Source of the DNA: Conexibacter arvalis
GTDB lineage: Bacteria > Actinomycetota > Thermoleophilia > Solirubrobacterales > Solirubrobacteraceae
Reading direction: 5' to 3'
DNA length: 64,000 nt
Assembly (NCBI RefSeq): GCF_014199525.1
Contig: NZ_JACHNU010000003.1
Coordinates: 248,001 to 312,000 of the forward strand
Shown piece after piece: positions 55,737 to 63,085 of the stretch. Every line of letters starts with the position of its first letter. Positions within the stretch are counted from its first letter, which is position 1. The notes under the pieces were generated by a model. It searched no databases. It saw only the letters and a program-made list of their open reading frames with translations, and had not been told where the DNA came from. A program made the position numbers and the translations under genes.

Positions 55737-57268
55737 GCCGCCACCTCCTCCTCCTGCGGGTGCAGGATGTCGCGCAGGATCGCCTGCTCGTCCAGGCCCT
55801 CGACGTCGGCGGTCCGCACGACGCGACCGCGGAACATCGTCACGACGCGGTCGCAGGCCTCGATGATCTCGACGAGGTCGGTCGAGAACAGCAGCACCGC
55901 GGCGCCGTCGTCGGCGAGCTTGCGCAGGTGGTCGTAGATCTCGGCGCGGGCGCCGACGTCGACGCCGCGGGTCGGCTCGTTGAGCACGAGCAGCTTCGGC
56001 CCGGGCGCGATCGACTTCGCCAGCGACACCTTCTGCTGGTTGCCGCCCGAGAGCTCGCCGGCGCGCGATCCGAGCCGGCGCCGGTCGATCGCCATCAGCC
56101 TGCCGAGCCGCTCGCCGAGCGAGCGCTCCTTGCCGCGCTGCAGGACGCCGCCGGGGGCGACCTCGCCGAGCACCATCGAGGAGATGTTGCGCTCGACGGT
56201 CACGTCGAGGAAGACGCCGTCCTTCGCGCGGTCGCCGGAGACGTAGGAGATGCCGTGGGCGAGCGCCTCGCGGACGCCGGGCTTGGCGACCTCCCTGCCG
56301 TCGACGACGACGCGGCCGGCGCGGTCGCGGCCGAGGCCGGCGACGGTCTTGGTGACCCAGTCGGCGCCGGAGCCGATCTGACCGGTGATGCCGACGATCT
56401 CGCCGGCGGCCAGCTCGAGGTCGAGCGGCGCGAAGCGGCCGGGCAGCGCCAGCCGCTCCAGTCTCACGCGCGCCGACCCGGTGCCGGAGGCGTGGACGCG
56501 GGCGACGCGCTCGCGCTCCTGCAGCGCTCTGCTGCCGATCATCCGCGCGACCAGCTCGTCGGTCGTCAGCGCGCTGGCGGGGTCGGTCGAGACGTGCGCG
56601 CCGTTGCGCATCACGGTCACCTTGTCCGCCAGCTCGAAGACCTCCTTGAGCCGGTGCGAGATCCAGACGACCGCGCAGCCGTCGTCGCGCAGCCGGCGCG
56701 CGGCGGCGAAGACGCGCTCGATCTCGACGTCGGAGAGCGTCGCGGTCGGCTCGTCGAGGATCACGGTGCGGCACTCGCGCGCCGTCGCGCGGACGATCTC
56801 GACCAGCTGGCGCTCGGCGAGCGGCAGCTCGCCGGCCGGCCGGTCGAGGTCGACGTGCTCGAGCCCGAGCGCGTCGAGGTACTGCCGCGCGCGGGGCCGC
56901 AGCGAGCGGCGGCGCATCAGCTGCTTGACCGTCGGATGGCCGAGGAAGACGTTGTCGAGCACCGACAGCGCCGGCACGATCGTCAGCTCCTGGTACACGA
57001 CGCTGACGTCGGCATGGCCGCCTGCGATCTCGAGCTCGCCGCCGTCGGCCTGCTCGCGGCCGGCGATCACCTTCACCAGCGTGCTCTTGCCGGCGCCGTT
57101 CTCGCCGAGCAGCGCGTGGATCTCGCCGCCCATCAGCTCGAGGTCGGCCCGGACCAGCGCCTGGACGCCGCCGTAGCTCTTCGTGACGCCGCTCGCGCGC
57201 ACGAGCGGCTTGCCGGCCGGGGCGGCCTTCGACGGATCCACCACCGCGTTCTCTCCTCCGACGGTCAT
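55733..57268 (-). CDS. ABC importer ATPase with two nucleotide-binding domains (RbsA-like)
   Basis: 511 residues. The first domain has an intact Walker A (GENGAGKST), the LPLAERQLVEI signature and VILDEPTA. The second has a degenerate Walker A (GQIGSGADW), a canonical signature LSGGNQQK and VLNEPTRGVD, the usual asymmetry of sugar importers of this class. ATG 57268 lies eight bases below a strong -10 with no SD, implying a leaderless mRNA. Confidence 0.93.
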   Translation of the reverse strand: MTVGGENAVVDPSKAAPAGKPLVRASGVTKSYGGVQALVRADLELMGGEIHALLGENGAGKSTLVKVIAGREQADGGELEIAGGHADVSVVYQELTIVPALSVLDNVFLGHPTVKQLMRRRSLRPRARQYLDALGLEHVDLDRPAGELPLAERQLVEIVRATARECRTVILDEPTATLSDVEIERVFAAARRLRDDGCAVVWISHRLKEVFELADKVTVMRNGAHVSTDPASALTTDELVARMIGSRALQERERVARVHASGTGSARVRLERLALPGRFAPLDLELAAGEIVGITGQIGSGADWVTKTVAGLGRDRAGRVVVDGREVAKPGVREALAHGISYVSGDRAKDGVFLDVTVERNISSMVLGEVAPGGVLQRGKERSLGERLGRLMAIDRRRLGSRAGELSGGNQQKVSLAKSIAPGPKLLVLNEPTRGVDVGARAEIYDHLRKLADDGAAVLLFSTDLVEIIEACDRVVTMFRGRVVRTADVEGLDEQAILRDILHPQEEEVAA

Positions 57269-57276
57269 GTCTAGTA

Positions 57277-57330
57277 ATGCTACACGCTTGCCGTGAATTG
57301 TCAAGCAATAGCGCTCAAAACTGCGCTATT
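57277..57330 (-). promoter_or_regulatory. Importer operon promoter with operator
   Basis: A consensus -35 (TTGACA, 57304-57299) and a -10 (TAGCAT, 57282-57277) are 16 bases apart, and ATG 57268 follows about where transcription should start. Immediately upstream AATAGCGC (57307-57314) and GCGCTATT (57323-57330) form a perfect inverted repeat, a likely operator; a GCATGCATGC palindrome follows. Confidence 0.7.
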
Positions 57331-57363
57331 CGTGCATGCATGCTTTACAAGTGTGCGCGCTGA

Positions 57364-58167
57364 TCACACGATCGCGCGCACGCTGCCCCCGTCGACGCCC
57401 CACACGCTCGACGTCACGAACGCGGCCAGGTCGGAGGCGAGGAAGACGATCACGTTGGCGACCTCCTCAGCCGTGCCGAGCCGCTCGAGCGGGAGCTGGC
57501 GCAGCTTCATCTCGTGCTCGACCGCCTCCTGCGGCGGCAGGCCGTGGACCTCGGCGAGCGTGTCGGCGAAGCCGCCGGGCTTCGTCCAGAAGGGGGTCCA
57601 GATCGGACCGGGGGCGACCGCGTTGATGCGGATCGCCGGCCCCTCCGAGCGCGCCAGCGACTTGGTCAGCGCGAGCACGGCGGCCTTCGAGGCCGCGTAG
57701 TCGACCGGGTTGGCCTCCGGCTGGCGGGCGAGGTCGGAGGCGTTGTTGACGATCGCGCCCGTGCCGCGCGCCCGCATCCCGGGGAGCACCGCGCGGATCG
57801 TGCGCAGGTAGCTGAAGAAGTTGAGCTCGAAGGTCGCGTGCCAGTCGTCGTCGCTGAGGTCGTCGAAGGTGCGGACCGAGCCGGCGCCGACGTTGTTGAC
57901 GAGCACGTCGGGAGCGGTGCCGTCGCCGAGCAGCGTCGTGAGCGCCTCGTCGATGCCGGCGGCCGTTCCGAGGTCGGCGGTCGCGGTCGCGACCTCGACG
58001 CCCTGGGCGCGCGCCTCCTCGGCGGTCTGCGCGAGCGCGTCGGCATCGCGGTCGACCAGCGCCAGCTGCGCTCCCTCGGCGGCGAATCCGAGCGCCGCGG
58101 CGCGGCCGATGCCGGTCGCGGCGCCGGTGATGAGCGTGAGCTTGCCCTCGAGGTTGGTGCGCAGCAC
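57364..58167 (-). CDS. Short-chain dehydrogenase/reductase
   Basis: 267 residues from GTG 58167, preceded by GGGAGAGAG. It shows TGAATGIGRAAALGF, DRDADAL, NNVGAGSV, catalytic YAASKAA and GVDGGSVRAIV. It is read on the same strand as the importer operon, ending just upstream of its promoter, so it is a separate unit. Substrate unknown. Confidence 0.9.
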   Translation of the reverse strand: MLRTNLEGKLTLITGAATGIGRAAALGFAAEGAQLALVDRDADALAQTAEEARAQGVEVATATADLGTAAGIDEALTTLLGDGTAPDVLVNNVGAGSVRTFDDLSDDDWHATFELNFFSYLRTIRAVLPGMRARGTGAIVNNASDLARQPEANPVDYAASKAAVLALTKSLARSEGPAIRINAVAPGPIWTPFWTKPGGFADTLAEVHGLPPQEAVEHEMKLRQLPLERLGTAEEVANVIVFLASDLAAFVTSSVWGVDGGSVRAIV

Positions 58168-58409
58168 GTTCTCTCTCTCCCAGATCGATGCTTGGACAGC
58201 TGGGAGCCGGCCGCGGGGCGCCTGCTCCAGGGGATGCCGCGCGCCGACTCGCCCCGGCAAGCTAATTCCCACCCTTCACATTGTCAAGCAGAAATGGACA
58301 GAAGCTGGCGCACGAGAAGTAGAGAACCCCGATTCCTACAGGGAAATGCACCCAGATCCCCGTACAGCATCGCTTCTCGTGTGGTGTTGCTGTACGCTCG
58401 TCGACCACC
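58168..58409. promoter_or_regulatory. Divergent region between SDR and XRE-cupin gene
   Basis: 242 bp. The middle (58265-58400) is clearly AT-richer, with CACATTGTCAAGCAGAAATGGAC near 58276 and TGTACGC near 58391. The TTGTCAAG-like element recalls the TTGTCAAGC flanking the importer promoter at 57298-57306, a possible shared regulator site. Confidence 0.4.
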
Positions 58410-59111
58410 ATGGGAGGGAGTTTGGACGTGGGCCGCGGGGCCGACCGCCGCGCCGGCCCGACCACAGACAGGCTCGTCGCGTCGGTCGGCGAGCGGCTGC
58501 GCTCGGAGCGCGAGCGCCAAGGCCTCTCGCTGCGCGAGCTGGCGAAGCGGATCGGCCTCTCGCCGAGCGCCGTCTCGCAGATCGAGCGCGGCCAGGTGAT
58601 GCCTTCGGTCGGCACGCTGTACACGCTCACGAGCGAGCTCGGGCTGTCGATGGACGACGTCTTCGCGCAGACGAGCGAGTCCGGCGAGCACCCGGCGCTG
58701 GTCCGCCTCGACGCCGTCGTGCAGGACGGCGAGCGGCCGGCCGCGGCCGCGACGCTGGCGGCGCCGACGGGAAGGGTCTTCCCGCGCGCGGAGCGCGGCG
58801 TGATCACGCTCGCCTCGGGCGTCCGCTGGGAGCTGCTGACCGGCTACGAGCCGGGCACCGAGTTCCTCCACGTCACCTATCCGGTCGGCAGCCAGTCGTG
58901 CGAGCCCGACCAGCTGATCCGCCACGAGGGGACCGAGCGCGGCGTCGTGCTGAGCGGCCGCCTCGGCGTGACGCTCGGCGACGAGCACCACGAGCTGCGC
59001 GCCGGCGACTCGATCTCGTTCAGTTCCGACGTCCCCCATCGGCTGTGGGCGATCGGCGAGCAGCCGGCCGAGGCGATCTGGTTCATCACCGGCCGCAACG
59101 GCGCGGGCTGA
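58410..59111 (+). CDS. XRE-family regulator with C-terminal cupin domain
   Basis: 233 residues. A helix-turn-helix at about 25-85 (LRSERERQGLSLRELAKRIGLSPSAVSQIERG) is followed by a cupin at about 150-230 (HEGTERGVVLSGRLGVTLG and DSISFSSDVPHRLW). Such proteins sense a small ligand and repress catabolic operons. It is a paralogue of 60204-60857 and is the probable regulator of the neighbouring genes. Confidence 0.9.
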   Translation: MGGSLDVGRGADRRAGPTTDRLVASVGERLRSERERQGLSLRELAKRIGLSPSAVSQIERGQVMPSVGTLYTLTSELGLSMDDVFAQTSESGEHPALVRLDAVVQDGERPAAAATLAAPTGRVFPRAERGVITLASGVRWELLTGYEPGTEFLHVTYPVGSQSCEPDQLIRHEGTERGVVLSGRLGVTLGDEHHELRAGDSISFSSDVPHRLWAIGEQPAEAIWFITGRNGAG

Positions 59112-59120
59112 GCTCCGGGC

Positions 59121-59141
59121 GCGCGCGGCTCATCCGCGCGC
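59121..59141. terminator. Hairpin whose loop holds a stop codon
   Basis: An 8-bp stem GCGCGCGG/CCGCGCGC (59121-59128 with 59134-59141) has the loop CTCAT, containing the stop codon of the convergent 59130 gene. Confidence 0.4.
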
Positions 59142-60002
59142 GGCCGGCGACAGCAGCTCCAGCACGCTCGCGACGTCGCGGTCGCCGAGGCCGGAGGCGA
59201 GCGCCCGGTCGAGCAGCGCCGCGGCCGCCTCGCCGGCGCCGGCGTCGACGCCGCCGGCCTGCGCCAGCTCCAGCCCGAGGCCGACGTCCTTGCGCATCAG
59301 CTCGACCGAGAAGGCGACCGGCGCGTGCTCGGGATCGGTGAACGCCGCCCGCTTGTAGTGGACGTACGGCGCCGCCAGCGCGCCGCCGGCGAGCACGTCG
59401 TAGGCGGCGGCGCGGTCGATCCCGGCGCCCTCGGCGAGCGCGAGCGTCTCGGCGACCGACTGGTTGACGACGGCCAGCATCAGGTTGAGCGCGACCTTCA
59501 TCGCCGCGCCGGCGCCCGTGCCGCCAAGGTGGAGCTGCTCGCGCGTCATCGCGGCGAGCGCCGGCCGCGCCCGCTCGAGCGCGGCCGCCTCGCCTCCGAC
59601 CATCGCGACGAGCGTGCCGTCGGTCGCGGCCGGGACGCTGCCGGAGACCGGCGCGTCGAGGAAGGAGAGGCCGGCGCCCTCGGCACGGGCGGCGACGGCG
59701 CGCGCGGCCTCCGGCCCGATCGTCGACATGTCGACCAGCACGGTGCCGGGGGCGGCGCCGGCGAGCAGGCCGCCCGGCCCGTCGAGGATCGCGTCGAGCG
59801 CGGCCGCGTCGGCGACCATCGTGATCGCGACCTCGGCGCCGTCGACCGCCTCGGCCGGCGTCGCGGCGGCGGTCGCGCCGGCGGGCGTCAGCTGCGGGCG
59901 CGGCGTGCGGTTCCAGACGCGCAGCTCGTGGCCGGCGGCGGCGATCCGCGCCGCCATCGGCGCGCCCATCCGCCCGAGGCCGAGGAAAGCGACGGCGGTC
60001 AT
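59130..60002 (-). CDS. 3-hydroxyisobutyrate-dehydrogenase-family oxidoreductase
   Basis: 290 residues. It is a beta-hydroxyacid dehydrogenase: the FLGLGRMGAPMAARIAAAGH cofactor motif, the substrate-binding DAPVSGSVPAATDGTL block and the catalytic-lysine motif GAGAAMKVALNL. It reduces or oxidises a 3-hydroxyacid such as tartronate semialdehyde or 3-hydroxyisobutyrate. The start overlaps a 17-codon leader frame by ATGA. Confidence 0.9.
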   Translation of the reverse strand: MTAVAFLGLGRMGAPMAARIAAAGHELRVWNRTPRPQLTPAGATAAATPAEAVDGAEVAITMVADAAALDAILDGPGGLLAGAAPGTVLVDMSTIGPEAARAVAARAEGAGLSFLDAPVSGSVPAATDGTLVAMVGGEAAALERARPALAAMTREQLHLGGTGAGAAMKVALNLMLAVVNQSVAETLALAEGAGIDRAAAYDVLAGGALAAPYVHYKRAAFTDPEHAPVAFSVELMRKDVGLGLELAQAGGVDAGAGEAAAALLDRALASGLGDRDVASVLELLSPAARG

Positions 60003-60052
60003 GCCGACACCGCCTCGCGCGCCGCCGTCCGCCCGTTCTCGCTGCTCGTCAT
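59999..60052 (-). CDS. 17-residue leader ORF coupled to the dehydrogenase
   Basis: The reading frame MTSSENGRTAAREAVSA has a strong AGAGGAG SD just upstream and overlaps the 60002 start codon as ATGA. The dehydrogenase itself lacks an independent SD, so translation may be coupled through this short ORF. It may be an uncharacterised leader peptide or only a ribosome-loading device. Confidence 0.4.
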   Translation of the reverse strand: MTSSENGRTAAREAVSA

Positions 60053-60203
60053 CGCGTCGCTCCTCTCACGCCCAAAGTGTGCAGTTATAGTAAACGAAAG
60101 GCCGCACGGCGACCGGGGAATTGGCGGAACGTGCGCCATATCTTGTAATCCGGACTGAACAAAGCTGTACATCCGTTCTACCGAGGCCGTACACTCAGCA
60201 GTC
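60053..60203. promoter_or_regulatory. Divergent AT-rich promoter region
   Basis: 151 bp, AT-richer than the surroundings. On the minus strand TATAAC (about 60084-60089) is a good -10. On the plus side TGTACATCC, CCGTACACT and TCTTGTAATCC are the main short repeats. A shared operator for the XRE-cupin pair is likely but no strict palindrome was found. Confidence 0.4.
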
Positions 60204-60857
60204 ATGTCGAGGGGGATCGTGAGAGAGAACGGCGGCGCTGCCGCGGCACCCGGCTTCGGCGCGCGCCTGCGCGCGGAGCGCGAGCGCAAGGGCATCGGCG
60301 TCCGCGAGCTGAGCCGTCAGCTCGACGTGTCGGCGAGCATGATCAGCCAGATCGAACGCGAGCGCGTGATGCCGTCGGTCAACACGCTCTACTCGATCAC
60401 CTCCGCGCTCGGGATCTCGCTCGACGAGCTGTTCGGCGGCGCCCCTGCCGCCGCCCGGCCCGTCGACGGCGCCGAGCCGCACGCGGCCCGCGGCCCCGGA
60501 TACGTCCAGCGCCGCGAGGGCCAGCAGTCGCTGTCGCTCGGCTCCGGCGTCCGCTGGGACCTGCTCACCTCCGAGCCGAACACCGACGTCGAGTTCCTGC
60601 GCACGACCTACGACGTCGGCAGCGAATCGACGCCCGAGAACGCCCTGATGCGCCACAGCGGCCACGAGTACGGGACCGTGATCGAGGGGACGCTCGGCGT
60701 CACCGTCGGCTTCGAGACGCACGAGCTGGAGGCCGGCGACTCGATCTCGTTCGACTCCTCGACGCCGCATCGCCTCTTCAACGCCGGCGACGTCCCCGCG
60801 ATCGCGATCTGGGTCGTCGTCGGACGCGGCGGCGACCCCCGCACGACGAACCACTGA
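60204..60857 (+). CDS. XRE-family regulator with C-terminal cupin domain
   Basis: 217 residues. The HTH (about 20-75: LRAERERKGIGVRELSRQLDVSASMISQIERERVMPS) and a cupin (MRHSGHEYGTVIEGTLGVTVGF...SISFDSSTPHRLFN) are arranged as in 58410-59111, with which it is clearly paralogous. It diverges from the 3-hydroxyacid dehydrogenase gene, which it probably regulates. Confidence 0.9.
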   Translation: MSRGIVRENGGAAAAPGFGARLRAERERKGIGVRELSRQLDVSASMISQIERERVMPSVNTLYSITSALGISLDELFGGAPAAARPVDGAEPHAARGPGYVQRREGQQSLSLGSGVRWDLLTSEPNTDVEFLRTTYDVGSESTPENALMRHSGHEYGTVIEGTLGVTVGFETHELEAGDSISFDSSTPHRLFNAGDVPAIAIWVVVGRGGDPRTTNH

Positions 60858-60881
60858 GCTGCCGCGGCCGGCCGCGGCAGC
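60858..60881. terminator. Palindromic hairpin between convergent genes
   Basis: A 24-base perfect palindrome beginning GCTGCCGCGG starts at the XRE-cupin stop and separates it from the convergent Gfo/Idh gene. There is no U-tract. Confidence 0.55.
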
Positions 60882-60900
60882 CGCGCCGCACCGCCGCGCC

Positions 60901-62011
60901 TCAGGCCGTGGCGGCCGACGCGGGAGGCGCGGGAGGCGCGGGAGGCGCGGTCGCGACGCCGGCGCTCGCCAGCAGGCGGTCGATCGTCCGCAGGACCCCG
61001 ATCGTCTCCGCCGCCGGGATCGTGAAGCCGCCCGCGCCGCGGATCGCGCGGGCGACGTCCTCGACCTCGGACAGGTACGGGTCGCCGCCGGGCAGCTCGA
61101 TCCGCTCCTCGCCGGCGGCGGTCGACAGCGTCGCCTCCGCCGGGCAGCGGCGCGGCGCCCAGATCGACGGGCGGCCGGGCTGGAACGGGTTCGGGACCGT
61201 CAGCGTGCCGTGCTCGCCGGTCACGGTCAGGTGGAGCGCCAGCGCGCTGTCCATCGAGCAGTGAAACGACGCCGTCACGCCGCCGGCGTAGGAGAGCAGG
61301 CCGCCGAAGGCGACGTCGACGCCGCCGCGATGGAGCCGCGCGCGGCCGACCGCCTCCTCCGGCTCGCCGCCGGCCAGCAGGTTGAGCGCGCTGACGCAGT
61401 AGAGGCCGAGGTCGCGCAGGGCGCCGCCCGCCAGCTCCGGGCGGGCCCGCACGTCCCCGTCGAGCCCGTCGATCGGGTAGTGGAAGGCGGCGTGGAGCGC
61501 GCGCAGCGGTCCGAGCCGCTCGGCGACGACCTGCCGCAGCAGCGCGGTCTGCGGGTGGTGGCGGTACATCGCCGCCTCGGCCAGCACGAGCCCGCGGTCG
61601 GCGGCGAGCGCGAACAGCTCCTGCGCCTCGTCGGCGGTCGCCGTCAGCGGCTTCTCGCACAGCACGTGCTTCCCGGCCTCGAGCGCCCGCCGCGTCCACT
61701 CGCCGTGGAGGCCGTTGGGCAGCGGGACGTAGACGGCCTCGACCCGCTCGTCGGCGAGCAGCGCCTCGTAGGAGCCGTGGGCGACGGGCAGGCCGTGGCG
61801 GGCAGCCCACTCCGCGGCGCGGTCGCCGTCGCCAGCTGGCGACGGCGACCGGCTCGGTCAGCGGGGAGTCGCGCAGCGGGCCGACCAGGTGCTCGGCGAT
61901 CGCCGCGGTCGAGAGGATCCCGAAGCGGACGGGTGCGACGACGGCGCCTTCCCCGCCGGCCGCCGGCCGCTGCTGCTGCACGCCGTCGCTCACGGCCGGC
62001 CGCTGCTCCAC
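60901..62011 (-). pseudogene. Gfo/Idh/MocA-family oxidoreductase with a +1 frameshift
   Basis: The gene starts at GTG 62011 with AGGAGG upstream, giving the cofactor-side VRFGILSTAAIAEHLVGPL. Near 61842 the frame breaks: an extra base (AGC-T-GGCGAC) shifts it. The following frame continues the family sequence GDRAAEWAARHGLPVAHGSYEALLADERVEAVYVPLPNGLH and the EKP-motif HVLCEKPLTA through to the C-terminus. The fold is therefore complete apart from one base. It would oxidise a sugar or polyol. A sequencing error or a recent mutation is equally possible. Confidence 0.75.
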
Positions 62012-62023
62012 CGCTCCCGCCTC

Positions 62024-63010
62024 CTACGCGCCGGCGGCGACGCCGAGCCGCTCGCGCACGCTCGCGACGATCGCCTCGGTGCCGGGCAGGAAGTCGTCCT
62101 CCAGCGGCGGGCTGTACGGCGTCGGCAGGTCGTCGGTCGCCAGCCGCCAGACGTCGTCCAGCTCCCCGAGCGCGTGCTCGGAGACCTGCGCGACCAGCTC
62201 GCCGGCCCAGCCGCCGGTCAGCGGCCCCTCCTCGACGACGAGCAGGCGGTTGGTCTTCGTCACCGAGGCGACGACCGCCGGCACGTCGAGCGGGCGCAGC
62301 GAGCGCAGGTCGACGACCTCGGCCTCCAGGCCCTTGGCGGCGAGCGTCTCGGCGGCGGCGAGCGCGTGGTGGACGCTCGTCGCGACCGCCGCGATCGTCA
62401 GGTCGCCGCCCGCGCGCACGACCTTCGCCTCGCCGATCGTCGTGACCTCCTCGGTCGGAGCGTCGCCCTTGAGCGAGTAGAGCCGCTTGTGCTCGAGGAA
62501 GAGGACCGGGTTGTCGTCGCGGATCGCCGCCTTCAGCAGCGCCTTCGCGTCGGCCGGCGTGCTCGGCGCGACGATCTTCAGCCCCGGCACGTTCTGGAAC
62601 CAGGCGACCGGGGACTGGGAGTGGATCGCGCCGAAGCGGCCGCCGGCGCCGTAGGCGGACCGGACGACGATCGGCGCCGGCGCCTGCTCGTTGGAGAGGT
62701 ACCAGTACTTCGCCGCCTGGTTGACCATGCCGTCCATCGCGAGCGGCAGGAAGTCGGCGAACATGATCTCGATCACGGGGCGCAGGCCGCAGACGGCCGC
62801 GCCGAACGCGGCGCCGGTGATCGCCAGCTCCGAGATCGGCGTGTCGAAGACGCGCGCCTCGCCGTGGGCGTCGTAGAGCCCGGGCGTGGCGGCGAAGACG
62901 CCGCCCGGCTTGGCGACGTCCTCGCCGAAGAAGACGACCCGCTCGTCGCGCGCCAGCTCCTCGTCGAGCGCGTCGCGGATCGCGCGGCGGAACTCCAGCT
63001 TGTCAGCCAT
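62024..63010 (-). CDS. 2-oxoacid (pyruvate/acetoin) dehydrogenase E1 beta subunit
   Basis: 328 residues. It carries the beta half of the thiamine-diphosphate site: FFGEDVAKPGGVF, DTPISELAITGAAFGAAV, GAIHSQSPVAWF and HALAAAETLAAKGLEAEVVDLRSLRPLD. Family proteins include AcoB of acetoin dehydrogenase and PdhB. The alpha subunit is not in the window and presumably lies further on the minus strand. It is followed downstream by the frameshifted oxidoreductase gene. Confidence 0.93.
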   Translation of the reverse strand: MADKLEFRRAIRDALDEELARDERVVFFGEDVAKPGGVFAATPGLYDAHGEARVFDTPISELAITGAAFGAAVCGLRPVIEIMFADFLPLAMDGMVNQAAKYWYLSNEQAPAPIVVRSAYGAGGRFGAIHSQSPVAWFQNVPGLKIVAPSTPADAKALLKAAIRDDNPVLFLEHKRLYSLKGDAPTEEVTTIGEAKVVRAGGDLTIAAVATSVHHALAAAETLAAKGLEAEVVDLRSLRPLDVPAVVASVTKTNRLLVVEEGPLTGGWAGELVAQVSEHALGELDDVWRLATDDLPTPYSPPLEDDFLPGTEAIVASVRERLGVAAGA

Positions 63011-63085
63011 CGATGGACCCCTTCATTCCGAGTGAAGTGCTCTGCGCGCCGGCGTGGCGGCGGCCGGCGGTGGTTGCGTACGGGC

